A stretch of 64,000 nt of DNA, taken from assembly GCA_029237915.1 (NCBI GenBank), contig JAQWHD010000043.1, positions 1 to 64,000 on the forward strand, read 5' to 3'. The notes under the pieces were generated by a model, which was not told the origin of the DNA, made no database searches, and saw only the letters and a program-made list of their open reading frames with translations. Source of the DNA: Thalassotalea sp. (GTDB lineage: Bacteria > Pseudomonadota > Gammaproteobacteria > Enterobacterales > Alteromonadaceae). This document shows positions 27,117 through 35,316 of the stretch, one piece after another. Made by a program: the position numbers and the translations under genes. Position 1 is the stretch's first letter. Each line of letters begins with the position of its first letter.

Positions 27117-28055
27117 TTACCCATTTAAATAATATTCATGAGTGTTTTTAATTACAAATTCTTTAAACCATAAATGGCTAGGATCATACTGCATACCCAC
27201 ATACCAATTAATATAGGTAACTAACTCATTACACTCAAATGGTGGTGTAAATTGTAAGAACTCTTTATATTCATTAATCGATTTAACCAAGTGCTTAGGC
27301 ACTAAAGTTATCATATCTGATTTTGCGATAATGGATAAAACGCCCAACGCTGAAGAACCGTGATAACCGATTTCTCTTTTTTTAGTAATATAATCGAAAT
27401 CTTTTATTACCTTATCGGAAATGAATTCTGAACCATCAGGAGAAAGCGCTACAGCATGCTTTTCTCGAAAAAAATCATCCATAGTCATTATTTTCTTTTG
27501 CTTTAGTCTTGGATGGTTTTTATTTGCTATTACAACTAAATCTTCACGACTTGCTTCATAATACTTAAAATCAGGGTGTAATACTGGCTTATAATCAATA
27601 TGAATATCAGTACGGCGGTCGCGTAACAGTTTATCGGCATCAACCATATATTCTGAAGATATATATAATGCTGAGTTTGGTGATTCATTGTGTAATTTTT
27701 TAACAAAGTCGGCTGCTAAAACCTGTTCTGCATAACCGAAGATATTCATTTTAAATTTAACTTTGGCGGTTGCTGGTACAAAGCTTTCGGTGTTAGGTAA
27801 GGTGCTAGTGATCAGTTCAAGTGCTTGCTCTATTTCTGGAGCAATTTCTAATGCTTTAGCTGTTGCTACCATAGCTCGGCCTTCACGAATAAATAATGAA
27901 TCATCATATAATGAACGTAAACGCTGCAATGCCATAGAAACTGCAGGTTGCGTCATGTTTAATCGTTTGGCTGTATTGGTTAAGTGCGGATTCTTGATGA
28001 GCTCTGCAAAAACGTTAAGTAAATTTAAATCTACTTTTCTTAAACCTATGCTCAT
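27117..28055 (-). CDS. LysR-family transcriptional regulator (LeuO/NodD-like branch)
   Basis: A 312-residue DNA-binding regulator. The N-terminal winged helix-turn-helix reads LRKVDLNLLNVFAELIKNPHLTNTAKRLNMTQPAVSMALQRLRSLYDDSLFIREG (about 5-60, motif here split for reading as DLNLLNVF, NTAKRLNMTQPAVSMAL, LYDDSLFIR), the pattern of the LeuO/NodD branch. A periplasmic-binding-like effector domain follows. Target and ligand are unknown. It is flanked by outer-membrane genes; the divergent gene is fadL across 443 bases, so control of fadL is possible but only from position. Confidence 0.9.
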   Translation of the reverse strand: MSIGLRKVDLNLLNVFAELIKNPHLTNTAKRLNMTQPAVSMALQRLRSLYDDSLFIREGRAMVATAKALEIAPEIEQALELITSTLPNTESFVPATAKVKFKMNIFGYAEQVLAADFVKKLHNESPNSALYISSEYMVDADKLLRDRRTDIHIDYKPVLHPDFKYYEASREDLVVIANKNHPRLKQKKIMTMDDFFREKHAVALSPDGSEFISDKVIKDFDYITKKREIGYHGSSALGVLSIIAKSDMITLVPKHLVKSINEYKEFLQFTPPFECNELVTYINWYVGMQYDPSHLWFKEFVIKNTHEYYLNG

Positions 28056-28498
28056 TGGAATTTTCCTATAATCTATGAAAAAAGGATACTAGCAGAGTAA
28101 ATGTTAAATTGTCCAAACTATAATGGTAACAGTGTGTTACCGAATTTATTGGCAGTTTAATTATTTATACAGGTTATCGTTTTATTGTTCATTTTATAGT
28201 GTTAAAGGTAGGTTTAAATCATAATTTATATGACCTTCTAAATATGTAAAGGGTTTAATTTGCAGTTTCCTCCATGATAATGGATAAAACGATAATCAAT
28301 TACTATATACTTCTGGTAAAGAGAATGTTAATTATGTCTATGATAGCTCTCCCATAAATATCAGTATTAAAACGTTTTCAACACTGAACTTTGTATCTTG
28401 AGTACGGCGCATACCGTATTTCGTAGGCAGTATTTCGTAAATAGTAATCAATAATAAAAATTAAACTGAGCACACGTGCTTAATTTGAGGAAAATATA
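28056..28498. other. Intergenic region between the LysR gene and fadL
   Basis: No gene is visible. Near fadL there are two imperfect direct repeats of GTATTTCGTA (28418-28440 area) and the palindrome AGCACACGTGCT just upstream of the ribosome site (about 28469-28480). Either could be an operator; neither matches the FadR consensus convincingly. Confidence 0.4.
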
Positions 28499-29710
28499 GT
28501 GAATAATTTTAGCAAGAGTTTGTCGTTTTTAGCTTTAACATTAAGCTTGTCAACTCAAGCCGGAGGTCTTTGGTTAAATGAATATGCCGACCCTGCGATG
28601 GGTAAGGCGGGTGCAGGTTCGCAAGCGGGTGTTAACGATGCTTCCACAGTAGTTCGTAATCCAGCAACAATGGGAAGGTTAGATGGCTCTCAATACCTGC
28701 TTGGCGCAATGGCTATATATTCCCAAGCTGAATTTGAAATTGAAAGTGCTGGCTCGTTAAATGGTGATAAAAACCCAGATGATGCAGGGGGGCTTGCTCC
28801 AGCTGCTTCGTTTTATTATACCCATAAAATAGATGATAAATGGAGTTGGGGGATAAGTAGCGGAGCCCTAGCCGGAAGTGCATTAGATTACGGAAAAGAT
28901 TGGGGAGGAAGTTATCAAGCAACTTCTGTTGAGTTAGTCGCAGTTGCTATAGCACCTGCAGTATCATATAAAGTGAATGATGTATTATCCCTTGGCGCAT
29001 CGCTACAGTTTGTTCATGGGCAACTTGAACTTAAAGTTGCCCCACCAACTAGAGACGGAGTGCCAAAATCAACTTCATCTATAGATGGTGACGATCAAAT
29101 ACTTGCCTATCAATTAGGAATGGCGTTAAAGCTTTCTGAAAAAACTGAATTAGGTTTAACTTACCAATCAGAATGGGATTTTACATTTGAGGGGGACATT
29201 AATACTCCTACAAATGAAGTTAGCGTAGAAAGTGAATTGCCATTAGCTCAAAATGTTCGTCTTGCTATTAACCATACCTTAAATTCTGATTTTTCTATTC
29301 ATGCTACGTTAGGATGGGATGATTGGAGTGTGTTGGATAAGGTTAATTTATCAACCGTAGATAACGGTGCTTCAATCACAACAAACTGGGAAGATACTTA
29401 TCATTATGCTTTTGGTATTGAATATAATGGTATAAAAAGCTGGAAAATCTCATCAGGTATTTCTTATGATACAAGCCCCGTGTCAAAAACAGACCGAAAT
29501 GCACAGTTACCTGTTGATAGAACAATGAAGTATGCTGTCGGTTTGCAAAAAGATTATGATAAAGACTTTTCATATGGAGTTCAGTTTGTGTACGCTGACT
29601 TAGGCAGTGGCGATATAGACTCTGTAACAGGCGACAGAATTGCACTTAAAGGTGAATACACTGAATATAATGCGATGTTTTTAGCTTTCAATGCTCTGTG
29701 GCGTTATTAA
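28499..29710 (+). CDS. fadL: FadL-family outer-membrane fatty-acid transporter
   Basis: A 403-residue outer-membrane barrel that admits long-chain fatty acids or other hydrophobic molecules. A signal peptide (SLSFLALTLSLSTQA) is followed at once by the FadL N-terminal plug GGLWLNEYADPAMGKAGAGSQAGVNDASTVVRNPATMGRL (features: NEY, GxAG, D-A-S-T, NPA). The remainder alternates strands and ends AFNALWRY with a terminal aromatic. Start codon is GTG with TTGAGGA eight bases before it. A terminator follows. Substrate cannot be fixed: FadL relatives also carry aromatic hydrocarbons. Confidence 0.93.
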   Translation: MNNFSKSLSFLALTLSLSTQAGGLWLNEYADPAMGKAGAGSQAGVNDASTVVRNPATMGRLDGSQYLLGAMAIYSQAEFEIESAGSLNGDKNPDDAGGLAPAASFYYTHKIDDKWSWGISSGALAGSALDYGKDWGGSYQATSVELVAVAIAPAVSYKVNDVLSLGASLQFVHGQLELKVAPPTRDGVPKSTSSIDGDDQILAYQLGMALKLSEKTELGLTYQSEWDFTFEGDINTPTNEVSVESELPLAQNVRLAINHTLNSDFSIHATLGWDDWSVLDKVNLSTVDNGASITTNWEDTYHYAFGIEYNGIKSWKISSGISYDTSPVSKTDRNAQLPVDRTMKYAVGLQKDYDKDFSYGVQFVYADLGSGDIDSVTGDRIALKGEYTEYNAMFLAFNALWRY

Positions 29711-29740
29711 ATTTTGTAATTAATGTTCTTGTTTGACAAT

Positions 29741-29768
29741 AAATAGCGCTCTTAAGCGCTATTTTTTT
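29741..29768 (+). terminator. Terminator after fadL
   Basis: AAATAGCGCT-CTTA-AGCGCTATTT plus T tract, 30 bases after the stop. Confidence 0.92.
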
Positions 29769-29819
29769 GCCTAAAATAAAGAGGTTATTTCCTAGCCTTT
29801 AAAATAATAGTACACTATA

Positions 29820-29835
29820 CTGGTATAATATACAG
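29820..29835. promoter_or_regulatory. LexA box upstream of dinB
   Basis: CTGGTATAATATACAG fits the gammaproteobacterial LexA consensus CTG-N10-CAG with an alternating AT centre, flanked by TA and TT. It lies 29 bases before the preferred dinB start, overlapping the expected promoter, as in E. coli dinB. SOS control of dinB is therefore likely. Confidence 0.85.
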
Positions 29836-29864
29836 TTGTTTGGTTTATGGTTAAGTTAGTCATT

Positions 29865-30929
29865 ATGCGAAAAATAATTCACATAGATATGGACTGCTAT
29901 TTTGCCGCGGTAGAAATGCGTGACAACCCCGCGTTAGCTAATATCCCTATTGCTATTGCCGGACGCAGTGCAAGAAGTGTGGTATCTACTTGTAATTATC
30001 TTGCTCGTGAATACGGCGTGCGCTCGGCCATGTCGGTAACTCAAGCTTTAAAGTTATGTCCGCATTTGGAGCTAGTCCCTGGCCGGATGTCGGTTTATAA
30101 AGAAGTATCTGATCAGATCCGAAAGATTTTCTCTCGCTACACCGACTTAGTTGAACCGCTTTCGTTAGATGAAGCTTACCTTGATGTGACCGATTGCCCT
30201 TTATATCAAGGTAGTGCTACCTTAATAGCCGAAAAAATTCGCTTTGATATCTTCAAAGAACTTAATTTAACTGCTTCTGCTGGCGTTGCCCCTAATAAGT
30301 TTTTAGCAAAAATAGCCTCTGATGAACATAAGCCTAACGGTCAGTGTGTGGTAACGCCTGATACCGTGGCTGATTTTGTTGAGACAATGCCATTGAAGAA
30401 AATACCTGGTGTCGGGCCGAAAACGCTAGAGAAGCTCCAAGGCCAAGGTTTGTATACTTGTGCTGATGTACGAGCTAGCTCTATTGAGGCAATGGCTAAT
30501 ATTATGGGCAAGTTTGGCCCTGTTATATACACTCGCAGTTTTGGTGAAGACACACGCAATGTTGAGCCTAGTAGGATACGTAAATCATTAGCTATAGAAA
30601 CGACCTTAAGTGAGGATATTAATAAAGAGCAATTACACGGTTGCTTGGATGTCATTGAAAATTTATTACCTAAATTCTATCAACGTCTAGAAAAAATTTC
30701 CGATTTAGACATAGTGCGCCAAGGTATAAAGATTAAATTTTCAGATTTTTCGCAAACTACGGTAGAACAAAAAAATGGCTGTTTTGATGTTACTTTAATT
30801 AAACCTTTATTAGAGCAGGCCTTAAAAAGAGGTGAGGGCAAAAAGATAAGATTAATTGGTTTAACTCTAGGTTTTGAACCCCACAAAAAGAATGATGAAC
30901 AGATTAATCAATTATCGCTTTGTTTGTAG
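29865..30929 (+). CDS. dinB: DNA polymerase IV
   Basis: Y-family translesion polymerase, 354 residues. The catalytic carboxylates are in MRKIIHIDMDCYFAAVEM (Asp near residue 8) and LSLDEAYLDVTD (Asp-Glu near 103). SAGVAPNKFLAKIASDEHKPNGQ, the helix-hairpin-helix IPGVGPKTLEKLQ, and a little-finger domain follow. The C-terminus ends NEQINQLSLCL, resembling a beta-clamp binding peptide (QL-rich ending). An in-frame ATG six codons upstream exists; the 29865 start matches the canonical N-terminus. A LexA box lies directly upstream. Confidence 0.96.
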   Translation: MRKIIHIDMDCYFAAVEMRDNPALANIPIAIAGRSARSVVSTCNYLAREYGVRSAMSVTQALKLCPHLELVPGRMSVYKEVSDQIRKIFSRYTDLVEPLSLDEAYLDVTDCPLYQGSATLIAEKIRFDIFKELNLTASAGVAPNKFLAKIASDEHKPNGQCVVTPDTVADFVETMPLKKIPGVGPKTLEKLQGQGLYTCADVRASSIEAMANIMGKFGPVIYTRSFGEDTRNVEPSRIRKSLAIETTLSEDINKEQLHGCLDVIENLLPKFYQRLEKISDLDIVRQGIKIKFSDFSQTTVEQKNGCFDVTLIKPLLEQALKRGEGKKIRLIGLTLGFEPHKKNDEQINQLSLCL

Positions 30930-31015
30930 GCTAACCGGAGATATTGATCTTACTGGTAATTTTTTTAATTATGCATCATATTATTAATACTTAAAAATTA
31001 ATAAAAAGATCTAAT

Positions 31016-31873
31016 ATGAAAAAAATATCCTTACTTCCTCTATTCTTCTTACTTAGCTCTATGCAAGTCAATGCAGCGCAAGACTTTTCGAATGTAGAAA
31101 TTAAAGCTAAGCAAGTATCTGGAGATGTTTACTTGTTAGAAGGGCCTGGCGGTAATATTGGCGTACTTGCAACTGATGACGGTTTGTTGTTAGTCGATGA
31201 TAAATTCTCTCCATTAGCGACTAAAATAGAACAAGCAATGACGGCAATTAAATCAGTACCATTAAAGTATGTTGTGAATACTCACTATCACGGCGACCAT
31301 ACAGGTGCCAATGCTCACTTTGCTAAACATGCGCCTATATTTGCCCATACTAACGTTCGCAAACGTGTACAACAAGACAATAAAAAATCAGGTGCCGACT
31401 TACCTGTTGTTACTTATGAACAAGGGGTGACAATTCATTTAGCGAGTGAGGAAATTCAATTATTACATTTCCCTAGCGGCCATACTGACGGTGACAGTGT
31501 GGTGTATTTTAAACAGGCTAATGTTCTTCATATGGGGGATTTATTCTTTCAAGGTCGCTTTCCTTATATCGATTTAAAAGGCGGTGGTTCGGTTAAAGGT
31601 TATTTAGCGAATATTAAAAAAGTAGCAAATAGCTATCCTCAAGATATAAAAATTATCCCTGGTCATGGTGAGTTATCTGATATGGCTGGTTTAGCTGAGT
31701 TTATTGCTATGCTGGAGTTCTCGGTAACTAGAATTGAAAAAGCAATTGCAGCAGGTACTAGCGATGATGAAATTTTAAAAGCGGGTATTGGTGAGAAATA
31801 TAAATCATGGGGCTGGCAATTTATTAATGAAGAGCGTTGGATAAAAACCTTAACTGCTGATTTAAGAAAGTAA
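31016..31873 (+). CDS. Exported metallo-beta-lactamase-fold hydrolase
   Basis: A 285-residue periplasmic protein. The signal peptide is MKKISLLPLFFLLSSMQVNA. The metal-binding motif THYHGDHTG (about residue 85) gives the HxHxDH ligands; further ligands are the histidines in FPSGHTDGDSVVYF and IIPGHGEL. Overall arrangement matches subclass B3-like or quinoprotein-relay/SoxH-like exported members, most of which are not beta-lactamases. Substrate is unknown. TAAAAAGATC precedes the ATG, a weak site. It stands alone. Confidence 0.88.
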   Translation: MKKISLLPLFFLLSSMQVNAAQDFSNVEIKAKQVSGDVYLLEGPGGNIGVLATDDGLLLVDDKFSPLATKIEQAMTAIKSVPLKYVVNTHYHGDHTGANAHFAKHAPIFAHTNVRKRVQQDNKKSGADLPVVTYEQGVTIHLASEEIQLLHFPSGHTDGDSVVYFKQANVLHMGDLFFQGRFPYIDLKGGGSVKGYLANIKKVANSYPQDIKIIPGHGELSDMAGLAEFIAMLEFSVTRIEKAIAAGTSDDEILKAGIGEKYKSWGWQFINEERWIKTLTADLRK

Positions 31874-31896
31874 TACCTATTAATCACATTGGTATT
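31872..31896. repeat. Imperfect AATACC/GGTATT palindrome
   Basis: AATACC and GGTATT arms with a further AT/AT pair, directly overlapping the stop codon of the metallo-hydrolase gene. It belongs to the same type as the palindromes at 259 and 42254. Confidence 0.45.
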
Positions 31897-31921
31897 ATTT
31901 CTCTGACGGTTAAGTCATCCT

Positions 31922-32026
31922 TTCATGAGTCATTATTTTATGAGTAATTAATTTATGAGTCATTAATTTATGAGTCATTATTTTATGAGTCATTATTCAA
32001 TGCATCATTATTTCATGCGTCATCCT
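31922..32026 (+). repeat. Seven tandem 15-bp units
   Basis: Seven consecutive units of exactly 15 bases with consensus TTTATGAGTCATTAT fill 31922-32026; units 3 to 5 are nearly identical and units 6 and 7 diverge. The last unit (TTCATGCGTCATCCT) runs into the palindromic repeat that starts at 32019. Each unit keeps an ATG and could code in register, but stops break most registers. Confidence 0.9.
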
Positions 32027-32046
32027 GAATTTAGTTCAGGATCTTA
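32019..32046 (+). repeat. 28-bp palindromic intergenic repeat, single copy
   Basis: Identical over 28 bases to the first two copies in the nuoI-nuoJ gap (51697, 51734). The core is ATCCTGAA-TTTAG-TTCAGGAT with perfect eight-base arms. It abuts the 15-bp tandem array. Confidence 0.92.
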
Positions 32047-32058
32047 ATTTTCATTAAC

Positions 32059-32085
32059 AAGCCAGATCACGAATCTGGCTTTTTT
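32059..32085 (+). terminator. Terminator between the metallo-hydrolase gene and radA
   Basis: AAGCCAGAT-CACGA-ATCTGGCTT followed by six T on the plus strand. It lies between convergent genes; the minus-strand T tract is poor, so its use for radA is less certain. Confidence 0.85.
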
Positions 32086-32093
32086 GTGTCAGC

Positions 32094-33467
32094 TTAAAAG
32101 AACTGCAGAAGATCGTTTACGTTATCTACCGCAATAATTTTAACCTTTGCATTATCATGCTTAGCTGGGTAGTTTGCCCTAGGTACTATGATGGTATCAA
32201 AGCCATTACGTGCAGCTTCTTTTATGCGCTCTTGCCCCATAGGCACACCGCGAATTTCACCCCCTAAGCCAATTTCCCCTAACGCTATAGTTGTTGCTGG
32301 CAAAGTGATGTTTCTAAATGACGATAAGATGGCTAATACCATAGGTAAGTCGCTGCCGGTTTCATCATTTAATTTTAAACCGCCAACTACGTTTATATAG
32401 ATGTCTTGATCGCTTATGGTGATATTCATACGTTTATTTATTACCGCCAGAAGCATTGACAGCCTGCGCGGGTCAACACCAACAACAGCGCGCTGAGGTT
32501 GCTCTGCCATGCTGGTATCGACTAAAGCTTGCATATTCACTAATAAGGTTCTGCCACCTTCATAAGATGCATAAGCTATGTTGCCTGATGCTTCAATTGC
32601 TTGCTGTAAGAATATTGCTGAAGGGTTGCTTACTGACTTCATACCATTGGTCATCATTGCAAATGTGCCAATTTCTTCGGCACTACCAAAACGATTTTTT
32701 AATGCTCGCAAGGTACGGTATTTACTATCCGATTCTCTGCTTAGTTTTAAGGTGCAATCACCAATGTGTGAAAGAGTTTGCGGGCCAGCTACAGCACCTG
32801 CTTTTGATTCGTGAACAACTAATATTAAAGTTAAGCCATGTTCTTTTGCGGTGCGGTTTAAGTAGGCTGCCGATTCTCTTACTTGCGTTACATTACCTGG
32901 TGAGCCATCAATACTTTCTAAAAACATGGTTTGTATTGAATCAATAATCGCAAATTTATGGCCATGTTTTAACATGGTTTGGCAAATTAACTCGATGTTA
33001 CCAGAGGTCATAATATCGATATTGGTTAAATCTAAACCAAGTCGCTCCCCTCTATCTTTTATTTGAATCTTACTTTCTTCGCCAGAGACATAAAGGGCAG
33101 GCGATGTTTTTGATAAATTGGCAATTACGTCAATTAATAATGTAGATTTACCTGCACCAGGAGCACCAGAAAGTAATACTACCGAGCCTTGCACTAAACC
33201 TTCACCTAATACACGGTCTAATTCGGTACTACCGGTTTTAAAGCGAGTAAGTTTTTGCTCTGATACGTTTGATAGTTTTTCAATGCCACTATCTTGAACT
33301 GAATAGCCCTTGCCTAAGGTTGCAACGGCTTTGTTGGTTGGCGCAGCTTCTTTGAATTCTTTAATGGTGTTCCATTCTTTACACTCACCGCATTGGCCTT
33401 GCCATCTTGAGAAGTCAGCACCGCAGTCGTTACAGATAAAAGTGATTTTAGATTTAGTTTTGGCCAT
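32094..33467 (-). CDS. radA: DNA repair protein RadA (Sms)
   Basis: A 457-residue RecA-like motor that promotes branch migration during homologous recombination. In order: a four-cysteine zinc finger (CNDCGADFSRWQGQCGEC, about 12-29), Walker A SGAPGAGKST (about 100), Walker B AIIDSIQTM, the RadA-specific KNRFG in RALKNRFGSAEE (about 255), and a C-terminal Lon-like domain with VVGGLKLNDETGSDLPM. It lies downstream of serB on the same strand with a 107-base gap that holds a hairpin and a LexA-like site. Confidence 0.97.
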   Translation of the reverse strand: MAKTKSKITFICNDCGADFSRWQGQCGECKEWNTIKEFKEAAPTNKAVATLGKGYSVQDSGIEKLSNVSEQKLTRFKTGSTELDRVLGEGLVQGSVVLLSGAPGAGKSTLLIDVIANLSKTSPALYVSGEESKIQIKDRGERLGLDLTNIDIMTSGNIELICQTMLKHGHKFAIIDSIQTMFLESIDGSPGNVTQVRESAAYLNRTAKEHGLTLILVVHESKAGAVAGPQTLSHIGDCTLKLSRESDSKYRTLRALKNRFGSAEEIGTFAMMTNGMKSVSNPSAIFLQQAIEASGNIAYASYEGGRTLLVNMQALVDTSMAEQPQRAVVGVDPRRLSMLLAVINKRMNITISDQDIYINVVGGLKLNDETGSDLPMVLAILSSFRNITLPATTIALGEIGLGGEIRGVPMGQERIKEAARNGFDTIIVPRANYPAKHDNAKVKIIAVDNVNDLLQFF

Positions 33468-33485
33468 ATGGAATTCTTACAAGTG

Positions 33486-33501
33486 ATGTATGAATATACA
33501 G
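33486..33501 (-). promoter_or_regulatory. Degenerate LexA-like site before radA
   Basis: On the minus strand CTGTATATTCATACAT departs from CTG-N10-CAG only in its last base, and is preceded by TA. It ends 18 bases before the radA start. It could give radA an SOS-responsive internal promoter, but one core mismatch makes this uncertain. Confidence 0.35.
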
Positions 33502-33513
33502 TATATTGTTAGG

Positions 33514-33540
33514 TAGATGATCTAGCAAGTAGATCATCTA
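33514..33540. other. Perfect 11-bp hairpin between serB and radA
   Basis: TAGATGATCTA and TAGATCATCTA flank GCAAG. It lies 34 bases beyond serB's stop codon in the direction of transcription. No T tract follows on the minus strand, so it may be a processing or stabilising stem and not a strong terminator. Confidence 0.6.
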
Positions 33541-33574
33541 ATATTTTTAACTTGAAGTACTATTTTTAACTTGG

Positions 33575-34582
33575 CTATTTCAACCAGTGCAATAAGCAGT
33601 CTAAGCCAGAACTATTTATACTCGACTGCGCTTGTTGTAAAACAACCGGTTTAGCTTTATAAGCAACGCCTAAATCAGCTACAGCCAGCATAGCTAAGTC
33701 ATTAGCACCATCGCCCATAGCCACCATTTGCCCTTGTGGGGTAAAAAATTCATCGGCTAATCTTAGCAATGTATCTGCTTTAACCTGTGCATCGGTGATA
33801 TCGCCAATGACTTTTCCAGTGAGTTTACCATCAACGATTTCTAATACGTTTGCTTGTGTCGCATCAAGGTTTAGTTGTTCTTTTAATATTTGCGTAAAGT
33901 AAGTAAAGCCACCCGATGCAACTGCTATTTTCCAGTCATGCTGATGTAACTCTTTTACCAATACTTCTAAGCCTGGCATTAAGGGTAACTTATTACCTAC
34001 TGCTGATAGGATAGCTTCAGGCGCATCTTTGAGTGTTCCTACGCGTTCACGCAAGCTTTCTGCAAAATCTAACTCACCTTGCATTGCTCTTTCAGTTACG
34101 GCGCTTACTTGCTCACCAACACCAGCAAGTTTAGCTATTTCATCAATACACTCTATTTCAATGGTAGTTGAATCCATGTCCATCACTAATAAGCCAGGAA
34201 TAGATAATGAAGGGGCGTTTGCTATTAATGCTGCTTCAATATTGTTTTCTAAGGCAAAGTTATTTACTTGGCTTTTGCACTCAGATAAATTTACGCATTC
34301 GACACCAAATCTAAGGCTTTGTTGGCCCACTCGATCTGTAAATTGAATGATACTATTCACTTCTGCGTCCAGTGTATCTATAAGGTTGAGTAACTGTTGC
34401 ATTGTCGAATCACAAAATAGCACCAACTCGATGGTCGGTTTATAACCGAGTTCGTGCTGAGCAAAAGCAATGGACGTTTCAGATACTTCTACCTTTACAG
34501 GTAATTGAGTTAAATATGGGTTTAAATACTCGCCAATTGTTACATTTAAGTCATTAGCAGATAATGTTTGAGAGGTAGCCAA
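33575..34582 (-). CDS. serB: Phosphoserine phosphatase SerB
   Basis: Last step of serine biosynthesis, 335 residues. An N-terminal ACT-like region (about 1-110) precedes a HAD hydrolase domain: the nucleophile motif DMDSTTIEIECIDEIA (about 133), the motif with SGGFTYF, and metal-binding GDGANDLAML near the C-terminus. It is paired with radA, as in E. coli, and divergent from an smp-like gene, the same arrangement as the E. coli smp/serB-radA locus. Confidence 0.96.
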   Translation of the reverse strand: MATSQTLSANDLNVTIGEYLNPYLTQLPVKVEVSETSIAFAQHELGYKPTIELVLFCDSTMQQLLNLIDTLDAEVNSIIQFTDRVGQQSLRFGVECVNLSECKSQVNNFALENNIEAALIANAPSLSIPGLLVMDMDSTTIEIECIDEIAKLAGVGEQVSAVTERAMQGELDFAESLRERVGTLKDAPEAILSAVGNKLPLMPGLEVLVKELHQHDWKIAVASGGFTYFTQILKEQLNLDATQANVLEIVDGKLTGKVIGDITDAQVKADTLLRLADEFFTPQGQMVAMGDGANDLAMLAVADLGVAYKAKPVVLQQAQSSINSSGLDCLLHWLK

Positions 34583-34707
34583 AACAATATTTTCCTGATG
34601 TGATTTAAACCAAAGAACTATTTCTTGGTTTCGATGTTAAAAAATTGATTCTATAATGGCAAATAACCCTCTATAGTGTATATAGATTTAAACGATTTTT
34701 TTTTCAT

Positions 34708-35316
34708 ATGACAGATCCAAACGAAATTTTATACCCACAGGTTACTTCCATCTACAATAAACTCCTGCAGATCGGTGTAGGGGTAATTTTGCTATTTTTG
34801 ATCTTGAATTTATCTGTTATGAATGCCAACGACAGCAAAGTGCAGCTAGAGCAGCATTTTAGTGGCGTTTCAAATGCCTTCGTTAAACAAGCGGTTAATA
34901 CCAGTAAAATAATCTTGGCGACAAATAATAAAAAACAGCAGCAACAGTTTATGCAAAGTTTAACTGAGTCTGACGCTGTCGCTGAAGCTTTGTTATATGA
35001 TGTGAGCGGGCAACTTATTGCTCATTCTGACAATTTTAGTTCGGTTAATGAACTCTATGGAATCGCTCAAGGTAGTGAAGATACTTCTAAACAATATGTT
35101 ACTTTTACTCATGAGATCAGAGGCGATGAATTGCAGGGCTATTTACGCTTAAATGTTGTTAGAGATGTGCTAGTTAAGCCATTAGAAAAACAACTATTCT
35201 CACAAAATGAGTTGTTTAGAATTATGTTGTTAATTGCGGTGGCTGCCGGCTTTTTATTAACGCGTGGCTCTAGTCGTTTTTCACGTCAAGGTATTCGATT
35301 CGTTAAGAAAAAATAA
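34708..35316 (+). CDS. AhpA/YtjB (Smp-like) membrane protein
   Basis: A 202-residue inner-membrane protein. Two hydrophobic helices (about 20-40 and 170-188) bracket a periplasmic domain of about 130 residues with Gln-rich KKQQQQFMQSL and AEALLYDVSGQLIAHSD, a double-Cache-like stretch. Synteny with serB (divergent) identifies it as the homologue of E. coli Smp/YtjB, whose role is not established. Its 3' end overlaps the convergent TatD-type gene by 36 bases. Confidence 0.82.
   Translation: MTDPNEILYPQVTSIYNKLLQIGVGVILLFLILNLSVMNANDSKVQLEQHFSGVSNAFVKQAVNTSKIILATNNKKQQQQFMQSLTESDAVAEALLYDVSGQLIAHSDNFSSVNELYGIAQGSEDTSKQYVTFTHEIRGDELQGYLRLNVVRDVLVKPLEKQLFSQNELFRIMLLIAVAAGFLLTRGSSRFSRQGIRFVKKK

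Noticed and set aside
31970-32046. 25-codon frame read through the 15-bp repeats and the palindrome (MSHYFMSHY...)
   Set aside because: The repeated reading is a consequence of the 15-base period; no ribosome site precedes it and other registers contain stops. The tract is treated as non-coding repeats.
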